DNA from: JBFKPQ01 sp041628225
Lineage (GTDB): Bacteria > Actinomycetota > Acidimicrobiia > Spongiisociales > JAENVV01
NCBI GenBank assembly: GCA_041628225.1
Contig: JBFKPQ010000010.1
Coordinates: 1 to 31,977 of the forward strand
DNA: 31,977 nt
Direction of reading: 5' to 3'
Shown here: positions 24,009-30,757 of the stretch, piece after piece
How the letters are laid out: every line of letters begins with the position of its first letter
Position numbering within the stretch: position 1 is the first letter of the stretch
Notes under the pieces: generated by a model
What the model saw: the letters and a program-made list of their open reading frames with translations, nothing else
What the model was told of the DNA's origin: nothing
The model's database searches: none
Position numbers and translations under genes: made by a program

Positions 24009-24800
24009 TCAGCGGGGAAACGCATCGGCCCACGGCGCGTCCAGCGCGATGCTCGACGCCAACCGGACCGGGGTGATGGAAACGATGCCATGTTCCGCCG
24101 CTTCGATGTCGGACCCGGCCCGCTCGGACGTGAGGTGGACCGCCCCGCCGAAATCGTGCCGGAACACACCGCTTTCGACCTGGGAGAACAGCCGGTCGTA
24201 ACCGACCCGCGCCAGGCTCGTGATCCGCCGCGGCGTCCCGACGCCGGCGCCGGACGGAATGTTCACGCTCAGTACGTCGACCCCCGGCGGAAAGCCGTGC
24301 ACGACGACGTCGGCGACCACGTCGGCTGCGACCGCCGCGGCGTCCTGCCACATCGTCGATGAGTCCGCCGACCACGCCCACGGCCGCCATTCGGCCCACG
24401 GGCGGTCGGCCCCCACGGAGAACGCCAGACCCGGCACACCGCTGATGGCTCCCTCGGCGGCCGCGCCGACCGTCCCACTCGAGGCCAGGTAGGCGAGGCC
24501 GTGGTTGTAGCCCACGTTGACGCCACTGATCACGAGCGCCGGAGTCTCGTCGAACAGGAGGTGGGTGCCCAGCTGGACGCAGTCGGCCGGAAATCCCGAA
24601 CAGGCCCACACCGGGTGGTCGCCGACCGACCGCCGCTCGACCGTGACGTCGTCATGGCGGGTGATGGCCTTCCCGATCCACGATCGTTCCCGATCGGGGA
24701 CCACCACCAGCAACCGGTGCTGCGAGGCGAGCGCATCGAGGAGGGGCAACAATGCCGGGGAGTCGATCCCGTCGTCATTGGTGACGAGCAGCGCGGTCAC
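24009..24800 (-). CDS. surE: 5'/3'-nucleotidase SurE
   Basis: 263 residues. The metal site begins with VTNDDGIDSPAL (D9, D10), and ALVISGVNVGYNHG plus ASSGTVGAAAEGAISGVPGLAFSV are the other SurE hallmarks; DRERSWIGKAIT contains the conserved Ser ligand. SurE removes phosphate from nucleoside 5'- and 3'-monophosphates and short polyphosphates in the cytoplasm and is linked to stationary-phase survival. The GTG at 24800 overlaps the stop of the upstream DNA methyltransferase as GTGA (24797-24800), so the two are coupled. The function call is firm. Confidence 0.95.
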   Translation of the reverse strand: MTALLVTNDDGIDSPALLPLLDALASQHRLLVVVPDRERSWIGKAITRHDDVTVERRSVGDHPVWACSGFPADCVQLGTHLLFDETPALVISGVNVGYNHGLAYLASSGTVGAAAEGAISGVPGLAFSVGADRPWAEWRPWAWSADSSTMWQDAAAVAADVVADVVVHGFPPGVDVLSVNIPSGAGVGTPRRITSLARVGYDRLFSQVESGVFRHDFGGAVHLTSERAGSDIEAAEHGIVSITPVRLASSIALDAPWADAFPR

Positions 24801-25603
24801 AGCCGGGACCGCGTGATGTCGACCGCAACCGGGTTCACGTCCACGGCCAGCGCCCGCCTGCCCAGGCGCTGCGCCGCCACTGCGGTCGTTCCCGAACCAC
24901 AGAAGAAGTCCGCCACCACGTCGCCCGGGTTGGACGAAGCGGTCACGATACGTTCGAGCAGGCGGAGCGGCTTCTGGGTCGGATAACCGGTCCGTTCAGC
25001 CGAGTTCGTCGGAACGATCGTCATCCACCACACGTCGGTGGGCAGCTTGCCGAGGGCCGCTTTCTCGGGGCCGACCAGACCGGGAGCCATGTAGGGCAGA
25101 CGGTCGATGGCCTCACGGTTGAACGTCCACGATGCGCCCTTGGCGTACCAGAGGATGTTGTCGTGCTTGCGCGGCCATCGGTCGCGGTGGCGCCCTCCGT
25201 AGTCGTACGCCCAGATGATCTCGTTGAGGAAACGCTCGGCACCGAAGATCTCATCGAGCAGCATCCGCACATGATGCACGGCGTGGAAGTCGAGATGGAC
25301 GTAGATCGAACCGTCGGACCGCAGCACACGGTGCATCTCCGCCAGCCGAACCGACAGGAAGCCGAGGTACTCATCGAGCAACATCTTGTCGTCGTACGCC
25401 ATGTCGGAGACCGTCTCGTAGCGGTAGGTCCGGCCGCCGAACCCGGTCCGCGTGGACGCTCCGTCACCGGTGCGGATCGACTGAAGCCGGCGCCGCTGTC
25501 CGGTCCCGAACGGTGGGTCGATGTAGATGAGATCCACCGATGCATCGTCCAGAGTTGCCAGCACCTCGAGGTTGTCGGCGCAGCGGACATCGGGCTCGAA
25601 CAT
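24797..25603 (-). CDS. Orphan beta-class DNA methyltransferase (N4-C or N6-A)
   Basis: 268 residues. The order of motifs is that of beta-class amino-methyltransferases: catalytic motif IV DLIYIDPPFGTGQ (D29-F32) comes first, and the SAM-binding motif I DFFCGSGTTAVAAQRLGRRALAVDVN is near the C-terminus. TQKPLRLLERIV precedes motif I as usual. It transfers a methyl group to an exocyclic amino group of A or C in DNA; the target site is unknown. No restriction endonuclease or specificity subunit is in the window, so it is probably a solitary methylase with an epigenetic or protective role. The coupling to surE is unusual. ATG 25603 is the clear start. Confidence 0.9.
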   Translation of the reverse strand: MFEPDVRCADNLEVLATLDDASVDLIYIDPPFGTGQRRRLQSIRTGDGASTRTGFGGRTYRYETVSDMAYDDKMLLDEYLGFLSVRLAEMHRVLRSDGSIYVHLDFHAVHHVRMLLDEIFGAERFLNEIIWAYDYGGRHRDRWPRKHDNILWYAKGASWTFNREAIDRLPYMAPGLVGPEKAALGKLPTDVWWMTIVPTNSAERTGYPTQKPLRLLERIVTASSNPGDVVADFFCGSGTTAVAAQRLGRRALAVDVNPVAVDITRSRL

Positions 25604-25653
25604 CGGCGGTCAGTATGGCAGTCGTCGGTAGGGTTGCCCATAGGAGGTGCACC

Positions 25654-25968
25654 GTGCATGTTGCTGTCTTTGCGACGCTGCGGGCCGCGGAAGGCTGCGA
25701 GCATGAGCTGACGTCGGTGATCGAAGATCTCGTCGAGCAGTCGCACGAGGAGCCGGGGACGCTGGTGTACGCGGCGCACCGGCATCGCAAGCAACCAGGC
25801 GTATTCTGGTTCTACGAGGTCTACGAGGACGCAGCTGCGCTGGAGGAGCACGCGGCGCGCGCCGGGGCACGTATGGCGGAGTTCGCCCATCTCCTGGCCG
25901 AACGGCCTCAGGTGAATGTCGTCGACGCGGTGGCCGACAAAGGCCTGGGTCTGATCCCCTACTTGTAG
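25654..25968 (+). CDS. Antibiotic-biosynthesis-monooxygenase (ABM)-domain protein
   Basis: 104 residues from GTG 25654, which follows a strong Shine-Dalgarno TAGGAGGTGC; a TAGGGT -10 lies at 25629-25634. The sequence gives the dimeric alpha+beta barrel ABM pattern: HVAVFATLRAAEGCEHELTSVIEDLV, then EEPGTLVYAAHRH, FWFYEVYEDAAALEEHAA and a C-terminal strand. Family members oxidise small aromatic or quinone-like compounds, degrade heme or act as quinol monooxygenases such as YgiN; the substrate here is unknown. The divergent neighbour is the DNA methyltransferase. Its stop overlaps the end of the convergent IF-1 gene by ten bases. Confidence 0.85.
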   Translation: MHVAVFATLRAAEGCEHELTSVIEDLVEQSHEEPGTLVYAAHRHRKQPGVFWFYEVYEDAAALEEHAARAGARMAEFAHLLAERPQVNVVDAVADKGLGLIPYL

Positions 25969-26183
25969 CGCCAGACGATCCGGCCGCGGGTGGGGTCGTA
26001 CGCCGACAACTCGAGGTCGACGCGGTCACCGGGCAGGATCCGAATGTAACGGCCGCGCCGCATCTTGCCGGCGGCGCGCGCCAGCACTTCGAGGCCGCCA
26101 TCGACCTCGACGCGGAACGTCGCGTTCGGGAGGGTCTCGACGACCACACCCTGCACGCGGATCACATCTTCCTGCTTCGCCAC
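25959..26183 (-). CDS. infA: Translation initiation factor IF-1 (stand-alone copy)
   Basis: 74 residues from GTG 26183, with AGAGGAG six bases upstream. Nearly the whole length matches IF-1: AKQEDVIRVQGVVVETLPNATFRVEVDGG, then GKMRRGRYIRILPGDRVDLELSAYDPTRGRIVWRYK, the OB-fold that sits in the ribosomal A site during initiation. A longer frame upstream exists but adds unrelated residues. In most actinobacteria infA lies next to rpmJ and rpsM in a ribosomal-protein cluster; here it is alone. It may be the only infA or a second copy. HVLAH-type residues of canonical IF-1 read LARAAGKMRRG, slightly divergent. Confidence 0.9.
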   Translation of the reverse strand: MAKQEDVIRVQGVVVETLPNATFRVEVDGGLEVLARAAGKMRRGRYIRILPGDRVDLELSAYDPTRGRIVWRYK

Positions 26184-26242
26184 CTGGGCTCCTCTGTGCT
26201 TTCGGACGGCACCATGGTAGGTCATCTGCGAGGTGACGCCAC

Positions 26243-26899
26243 TCAGCCGGAACGGAGCTTGCGCACCGCGTCGGAGTACCGATCCATCTGGTCGATGTAC
26301 TTGCCCGTGTCGTCGCGGATGTCGGGATGCCGCTGGCCGAGGGCCACCGCCGCAAACCTGGCACCTCGGTAGTACGGCGCCATGGCGTGCACGGGCATGG
26401 CCGTGGGGCCGCTCTCGGCCGTCCCGACCAACAGGGGCTCCTGTTCGGTGGGTGGCAGTCCGAGGTCGACCACCACACCGAGCAGTTCGTCTTCGGTGAT
26501 CCGATCGGCGAAATCACGGCCGACCTCTCGATAGGCTTCCGAGCCGTCGGGGGATACGACGATGACCGCCGGATGCGCCAGCCCACGCGGATCGGTCGGG
26601 TTGGCGACGCCGTACGGTTCGATGGCTCCGCTCCGATCAGGGTCCGACAGCAGCGGGAACGGCAGACCCAGCTTCTCCACCATGGCCGCGTGTTGCGCCG
26701 GGCTGTCGACGTCGATGCCGACGATGCGCGCTCCGGCGGCGAGAAACTCGTCGTAGCGTTGCGCCAGGCTGACCAGCTGGCCGTTGCAGTACGGTCACCA
26801 GTCGCCGCGCAGAAACACGAGAACGACCCCCGCGTCGAGGTGGTCGGACAGCGTCCAAGGACGCTCTGCCTGGTCGAAAAGGGTGAAATCCGCCGCCAT
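26243..26899 (-). CDS. Peroxiredoxin-like selenoprotein (in-frame TGA read as Sec35)
   Basis: A 219-codon frame from ATG 26899 to TGA 26243-26245, interrupted only by TGA at 26797-26795 (codon 35). The residues before it (MAADFTLFDQAERPWTLSDH, then VVLVFLRGDW) are a standard AhpC/TSA N-terminus. The TGA replaces the first Cys of the expected W-C-P-Y-C motif, giving DW-U-PYC with Cys38 intact, and the thioredoxin fold then continues (GARIVGIDVDSPAQHAAMVEKLG, PLLSDPD). Residues after about 165 form an extra helical tail. Reading TGA as selenocysteine gives a UxxC redox enzyme that would reduce peroxides or act on thiols. A SECIS-like hairpin follows. ATG 26899 is seven bases after TAGGGT. A nonsense mutation or sequencing error is the alternative. 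Confidence 0.8.
26763..26781 (-). promoter_or_regulatory. Candidate bacterial SECIS element
   Basis: On the minus-strand mRNA, nucleotides 14-32 after the UGA form GCCAG-C-UGGUCA-G-(C)-CUGGC: a five-pair stem, one bulged C, one further C-G pair and the apical loop UGGUCA. A lower UGC/GCA helix (nucleotides 7-9 with 33-35) can extend it. The loop GGU is at +21 to +23, close to that in E. coli fdhF (about +19 to +21, from recall). Bacterial SECIS elements bind SelB. Confidence 0.6.
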
Positions 26900-26906
26900 G
26901 TCGGCC

Positions 26907-26912
26907 ACCCTA
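26907..26912 (-). promoter_or_regulatory. -10 box of leaderless peroxiredoxin promoter
   Basis: TAGGGT on the minus strand ends seven bases before ATG 26899, with no Shine-Dalgarno. It supports this ATG as the true start upstream of the in-frame TGA. Confidence 0.55.
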
Positions 26913-26919
26913 GTGGCGG

Positions 26920-27618
26920 TCAGGCCGCCGGATCGTCACGTTCTTGTCGCCGAACACGCCACCAGGCGATGGATCCGCCGACCGCGGCGAGCGCGGCGGC
27001 GATGGCCAACGCCCACGGCAACAGCGGATTGGCGACCCGCGACGAGGCCGAGAGCGTGCGTCCCGTATCGTCTCCCTGGATCTGCCACGTCAACCGACCA
27101 TCGGGAGAGACCTCGTCGGCATTGTGCTCGAGCAGGTCTCCGGGCAGGACGAGCGACAGCGAGATCTCGAAGAACTCATCGAACGTCTCCGCCGTCACGC
27201 CCGGCAGGTTGGCGGAGGCGGCGATCTGCTGGATGTCGCCGACCGTGGCGCGATAGTCGAACTGGTTGCCCGTACGCGTGAGCGCCAGTTCCTCGGCGAT
27301 CTCGGTTCCGGCGAGGATGTCGTCGATCACGGTCGCCAATTCGTCGAGTGACTCGAATGGGCGCACGGCGCGAGCCCCCTCGAACTCGCCATCCCGAACG
27401 TTGGAGACCTGAAACCCGTCGGGGACCCCGCCGGCCAGCTCGAACGTCGACTCGGCATCTTCGAACCCGACGAGTTCGCGCAGTTCTTCGTCGAGGAGCA
27501 CGACGATCGTGACCTCTCCGGAACCGTCCTCCCGGACGGTGGTTCCTTGCTCGATCCGAACCTTGCAGCCGACCGCGAGCAGCGCCAAGACCACCAGGTA
27601 TACGTAGAGCTTTCGCAT
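26920..27618 (-). CDS. LppM/DUF3153-like lipoprotein with C-terminal membrane anchor
   Basis: 232 residues. The N-terminus MRKLYVYLVVLALLAVGC is a lipoprotein signal with C18 as the lipidated residue; the box LAVGC is slightly off-consensus. The body begins KVRIEQGTTVREDGSGEVTIVVLLDEELRE, similar to the LppM/DUF3153 family start, and ends with LTWQIQGDDTGRTLSASS. A transmembrane helix (about 199-220) with a basic tail RVRRQE then follows, so the protein is held at both ends. LppM is implicated in mycobacterial envelope biology; the role here is unknown. TACCGT ends seven bases before ATG 27618 (leaderless). Confidence 0.72.
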   Translation of the reverse strand: MRKLYVYLVVLALLAVGCKVRIEQGTTVREDGSGEVTIVVLLDEELRELVGFEDAESTFELAGGVPDGFQVSNVRDGEFEGARAVRPFESLDELATVIDDILAGTEIAEELALTRTGNQFDYRATVGDIQQIAASANLPGVTAETFDEFFEISLSLVLPGDLLEHNADEVSPDGRLTWQIQGDDTGRTLSASSRVANPLLPWALAIAAALAAVGGSIAWWRVRRQERDDPAA

Positions 27619-27625
27619 CGGCACC

Positions 27626-27631
27626 ACGGTA
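27626..27631 (-). promoter_or_regulatory. -10 box of leaderless LppM-like promoter
   Basis: TACCGT (minus strand) ends seven bases before ATG 27618. There is no Shine-Dalgarno in the 29-base gap to the CapA-type gene. Confidence 0.5.
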
Positions 27632-27647
27632 GCGGTAGCGGGACGGC

Positions 27648-28757
27648 TCAGAGGTCGGGGCACGAGACCGGTCCAGGAGCCAGAACCCCGTCGGAGCCAT
27701 CCACCCATCCGAGCGAACGATCGGCGAGACGGCCCGCATCGTCGACGGACGACGGCCGACCCCCGATGGCCAGATCGAGAGGCACCAACTCCACGCGGAG
27801 GTCGTCGCCATCAGTTCGCACGCGGAACAAGGCGGAACGCGACGACTCGTTGGCGGCAGACGGAAACGCCAGGTTGCCGGTCGAATACAGGACCCAGGCA
27901 TCGCCGATCCGCTCAACGCCTTGCAAGACGTGCGGGTGGCTCCCGACGACGAGGTCGGCACCGGCGTCTACGAACACCCTGGCCAGTCGACGCTGCAGCT
28001 CGTTCGGACACGGTTGCTTCTCCGTGCCCCAATGCACGAGTACGACCACGAGATCGGATGACGCGGCGGCTCCCGTGATGGCCTGGCGGACCAGGTCGAG
28101 ATGGCGGTCATAGGCAGACGCCAGCCCGATGTGATCCGGACCCGCCATCCACGACGTGTTCGGCAACACCCGCGAGACCCCGACGAAACCCACGGCGGTT
28201 TCCCCGACCTCGACGACCTGTGGCCGGTAGGCGTCCGCCTCGACGCCCGCACCCACCCATCGAACCTCGGCGGCGTCGAGTATTTCGACGGTACGAGCGA
28301 GCCCGGCGGCGCCGAGGTCGAGGCTGTGGTTGTTGGCGAGCGAGACGACATCGATACCGGCTTCGGCCAGCAGGTCACCCGACACCGGCGGCGATCGGAA
28401 CACATATTCCTTGTCCGCGGGGGTTCCGACATCGGGTTCGGCGATGGCCGTTTCGAGGTTGACCACGGCGACGTCGGCGTCCGTCAGCAGTGCGGCGATC
28501 GCACCGAACGGGTCCCGATCCGCCAGCCCATGCGTGAAGGAGACGTCGCCACCGAACACCAGCACGATGCCCGATTCCGCCGCGACCGACGTGGTCGTGG
28601 CCACGGTCGACGCCGGGGCGGGCCGGGTCGTCGACGGCGCAGCATCCTGAACGGTGGTCGATGGGACGAGCGGAGCCGATTCGGCGACGCGATGGTTCCG
28701 TTCACCGACGCCACACGCGACGACCAGGGCAAGACATCCGGCGATCCAACGCGGCAC
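27648..28757 (-). CDS. CapA-family (PGA_cap) secreted metallophosphatase-like lipoprotein
   Basis: 369 residues from GTG 28757. The signal MPRWIAGCLALVVAC ends in a lipobox (VVAC, C15), followed by a Thr/Ala/Ser-rich linker to about 62. The CapA domain shows the calcineurin-like metal motifs: FGGDVSFTHG, VVNLETAI, SLANNHSLDLG, VVLVHWGTE and VVGSHPHVLQG, then VLYSTGNLAF. CapA proteins take part in poly-gamma-glutamate capsule export or anchoring; many actinobacterial homologues have no such capsule and their role is open. No capBC genes are nearby. TAACGT ends six bases before the GTG (leaderless). Confidence 0.9.
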   Translation of the reverse strand: MPRWIAGCLALVVACGVGERNHRVAESAPLVPSTTVQDAAPSTTRPAPASTVATTTSVAAESGIVLVFGGDVSFTHGLADRDPFGAIAALLTDADVAVVNLETAIAEPDVGTPADKEYVFRSPPVSGDLLAEAGIDVVSLANNHSLDLGAAGLARTVEILDAAEVRWVGAGVEADAYRPQVVEVGETAVGFVGVSRVLPNTSWMAGPDHIGLASAYDRHLDLVRQAITGAAASSDLVVVLVHWGTEKQPCPNELQRRLARVFVDAGADLVVGSHPHVLQGVERIGDAWVLYSTGNLAFPSAANESSRSALFRVRTDGDDLRVELVPLDLAIGGRPSSVDDAGRLADRSLGWVDGSDGVLAPGPVSCPDL

Positions 28758-28763
28758 GGCCGG

Positions 28764-28769
28764 ACGTTA
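28764..28769 (-). promoter_or_regulatory. -10 box of leaderless CapA promoter
   Basis: TAACGT on the minus strand ends six bases before GTG 28757. There is no Shine-Dalgarno. Confidence 0.5.
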
Positions 28770-28798
28770 CCGATCGGATCGCTGTGCGGGGTGGATCC

Positions 28799-29188
28799 TC
28801 AATTGCGTCCGATGACGGGCAGCCCTGCGGCCTGCCAGGCGTGGAAGCCTCCGATCATGTCGCCGGCCCGCTCGAAGCCCATGTCGGTCAGCAGGGCGGC
28901 TGCCCACAGCGAGGAGTAGCCGTCGTTGCAGACGAGCACGAGATGGCGCGCCGGATCGGCGACCCTCGGGTCGGCGCGCTCCCCTTCCGGGTCACAGCGC
29001 CACGGGAGCACCGACAGCCGGATCTGCACCGAGTCGGGCAAGGACCCCTCGGCCTCGATGTCGGCGCGTTCACGCAGATCGACCAGTACGGCGCCCTCGG
29101 CGGCGGCCGCCCGAGCCTCGGCCGGCGTGAGCCGGTGGACTCGGCTGGCCCACACGTCCATGTGGTCGGAGAGCGACATCGGCATCAT
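28799..29188 (-). CDS. Rhodanese-domain protein
   Basis: 129 residues from ATG 29188, which overlaps the upstream nicotinate phosphoribosyltransferase stop as ATGA (29185-29188). A single rhodanese domain: VHRLTPAEARAAAAEGAVLVDLRERAD, then LVLVCNDGYSSLWAA with nucleophile C87 in a six-residue loop, and DMIGGFHAWQAAGLPV at the end. Single-domain rhodaneses carry persulfide sulfur for various acceptors. Tight coupling to NAD-salvage enzymes is the only context clue. ATG codons at 29185 and 29179 are alternatives. Confidence 0.88.
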   Translation of the reverse strand: MMPMSLSDHMDVWASRVHRLTPAEARAAAAEGAVLVDLRERADIEAEGSLPDSVQIRLSVLPWRCDPEGERADPRVADPARHLVLVCNDGYSSLWAAALLTDMGFERAGDMIGGFHAWQAAGLPVIGRN

Positions 29189-30714
29189 GGGTCGGAGACC
29201 TGTTCGATCATCTTCCGCTTCAGCGCGGAGAGCTCTTGCGTCAACGATACGTGATAGCGATGCGGATTGACGAGGCGACGCACGCCGGGGTCCAGCCGGT
29301 CGATGTCGAGCTGGCGCCGGCGTCGGGCTTCTTCGACGCCACCCTGCGTCCCGGTGCTGCGGCCCTCGGCCCACACCGGCTGCAACAGGCGCTCTACGTC
29401 GCCGACCTGATCGACGGCGAGTATCCGCTCGACACCCGGTTGGTCGGGGTGGAGGAGCACCAGGGGACGATCTTCGAGCGTCTCATGCGCGAGCGAGACG
29501 ACGTCGGCGGTTGCCAGCCCGCGCCGATCGTAGACCCGCCAGAGAGCCTTGCGACCGGGGTTCTGCATCTTGATGGGCGAATTCGAGAGCTTGATGGCCG
29601 GTTGCCATGTGTCCGTGTCGTCGGCGACCGCCACCGCTTTGTAGACCCCGTCGAAGCTGGAGTCTCCGTCCGATGTCACCATCCTCGAACCGACTCCGTA
29701 GACGAGGCGCGGCAGCAAGGCGTCGGCATCGACTCCGTAGCGCGGTGCCTCGTCGACGATCTGGTTCCGGATCTGCCAGATGGTCAGTTCGTCGAGCTGA
29801 CTCGACAGGACGATGCGCGCCGCGTCGAACCCGGCCGCGTCGAGCATGGCGGCGGATCGGACCGCCAGGTGGGCCAGGTCGCCGGAGTCGAGCCTGATGC
29901 CGACCGGTTGATGCCCACGCCGCCGGAGCTCCTCGAACACCCGGATGGCATGGGGAACACCGGATTGCAGGGTGTCGATGGTGTCGACCAACAGCACGCA
30001 GTCATCCGGGTACACGTCAGCAAACGCCTGAAATGCTTCCAGTTCTCCTCCGGCCACGGCCATGAACACCTGAATCATGGCGTGCCCGTGCGTCCCGGCC
30101 GACCGAGCGTTCAAGTCCAACGCAGCTCCGATGTTGGAGGTGGCCGAGGCGCCGCCGATGAGCGCCGCCCGCGTCGCGGCATTCGCCCCCCAGGCAGGCG
30201 CGCGCCGGGCCCCGAACTCGAGCACGTCGCCACCATGGGCGGCTTCGACGACCCGCGAGGTCTTCGTGGCGATGAGCGAGGCGAAGTTGAGCTGATTCAA
30301 GAGGGGCGTCTCGGCGATCTGCGCGATCGCCAGAGGTCCCTCCACCACTCCGATCGGCGTGTTGGGATGCACCACGCGACCTTCCGGGACGGCCGAGATC
30401 CTCATCGACGAAAACGACCCCGCGTCGGCCAACCACCCGAGGAACTCGGGCCCGAACAAGCGGCTCCCATCCCCGGCTGGCACCCGCGCCAGCGCCTCCA
30501 GGTCGGACGGCGTGATGCTGGTGGCTTCGAACCATGCGAGCAGTGGCCCCAAGCCGGCCGTGATCGCGTAGCCGGCCTGGTGATTCCCGTAGTCGGGATT
30601 GGCCCGATAGAAGTAGTCGAACTGGGCGGTCCGTTCGGCGAGCCCGTACGCGTGGTAGAGCTGTGCCATCGTGAGCTGGTAGTGGTCGGTGAAGAGGAAG
30701 CCGGTGTGGTGCAC
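29185..30714 (-). CDS. pncB: Nicotinate phosphoribosyltransferase
   Basis: 509 residues. It opens HHTGFLFTDHYQLTMAQLYHAYGLAERTAQFDYFYR, the standard NAPRTase start, and continues with LEFGARRAPAWGANAATRAALIGGASATSN and GTHGHAMIQVF (with the His phosphorylated by ATP in characterised enzymes). PVGIRLDSGDLAHLAVRSAAMLDAAG and KLSNSPIKMQNPGRKALWRVY follow. It makes nicotinate mononucleotide from nicotinate, PRPP and ATP: the first step of the Preiss-Handler NAD route. GTG 30714 follows TAGGGT by six bases. The divergent nicotinamidase makes its substrate. The rhodanese is coupled downstream. Confidence 0.96.
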   Translation of the reverse strand: MHHTGFLFTDHYQLTMAQLYHAYGLAERTAQFDYFYRANPDYGNHQAGYAITAGLGPLLAWFEATSITPSDLEALARVPAGDGSRLFGPEFLGWLADAGSFSSMRISAVPEGRVVHPNTPIGVVEGPLAIAQIAETPLLNQLNFASLIATKTSRVVEAAHGGDVLEFGARRAPAWGANAATRAALIGGASATSNIGAALDLNARSAGTHGHAMIQVFMAVAGGELEAFQAFADVYPDDCVLLVDTIDTLQSGVPHAIRVFEELRRRGHQPVGIRLDSGDLAHLAVRSAAMLDAAGFDAARIVLSSQLDELTIWQIRNQIVDEAPRYGVDADALLPRLVYGVGSRMVTSDGDSSFDGVYKAVAVADDTDTWQPAIKLSNSPIKMQNPGRKALWRVYDRRGLATADVVSLAHETLEDRPLVLLHPDQPGVERILAVDQVGDVERLLQPVWAEGRSTGTQGGVEEARRRRQLDIDRLDPGVRRLVNPHRYHVSLTQELSALKRKMIEQVSDP

Positions 30715-30720
30715 ACTCCG

Positions 30721-30751
30721 ACCCTACGCCCGAACGAGCCGCGGGTAGGGT
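30721..30751. promoter_or_regulatory. Symmetric divergent leaderless promoters for pncB and pncA
   Basis: ACCCTA at 30721-30726 (minus-strand TAGGGT) is six bases from the pncB GTG. TAGGGT at 30746-30751 is six bases from the pncA ATG. The two identical -10 boxes face outward, 19 bp apart, so each -35 region overlaps the other gene's -10. This predicts linked or mutually exclusive firing. Confidence 0.6.
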
Positions 30752-30757
30752 TCGCGC

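Noticed and set aside
26243..26683. A separate 146-residue gene starting at ATG 26683
   Set aside because: It would be a thioredoxin fold lacking its N-terminal strand and active site, with no promoter or ribosome site. The same frame continues upstream through the TGA to a well-placed ATG at 26899.
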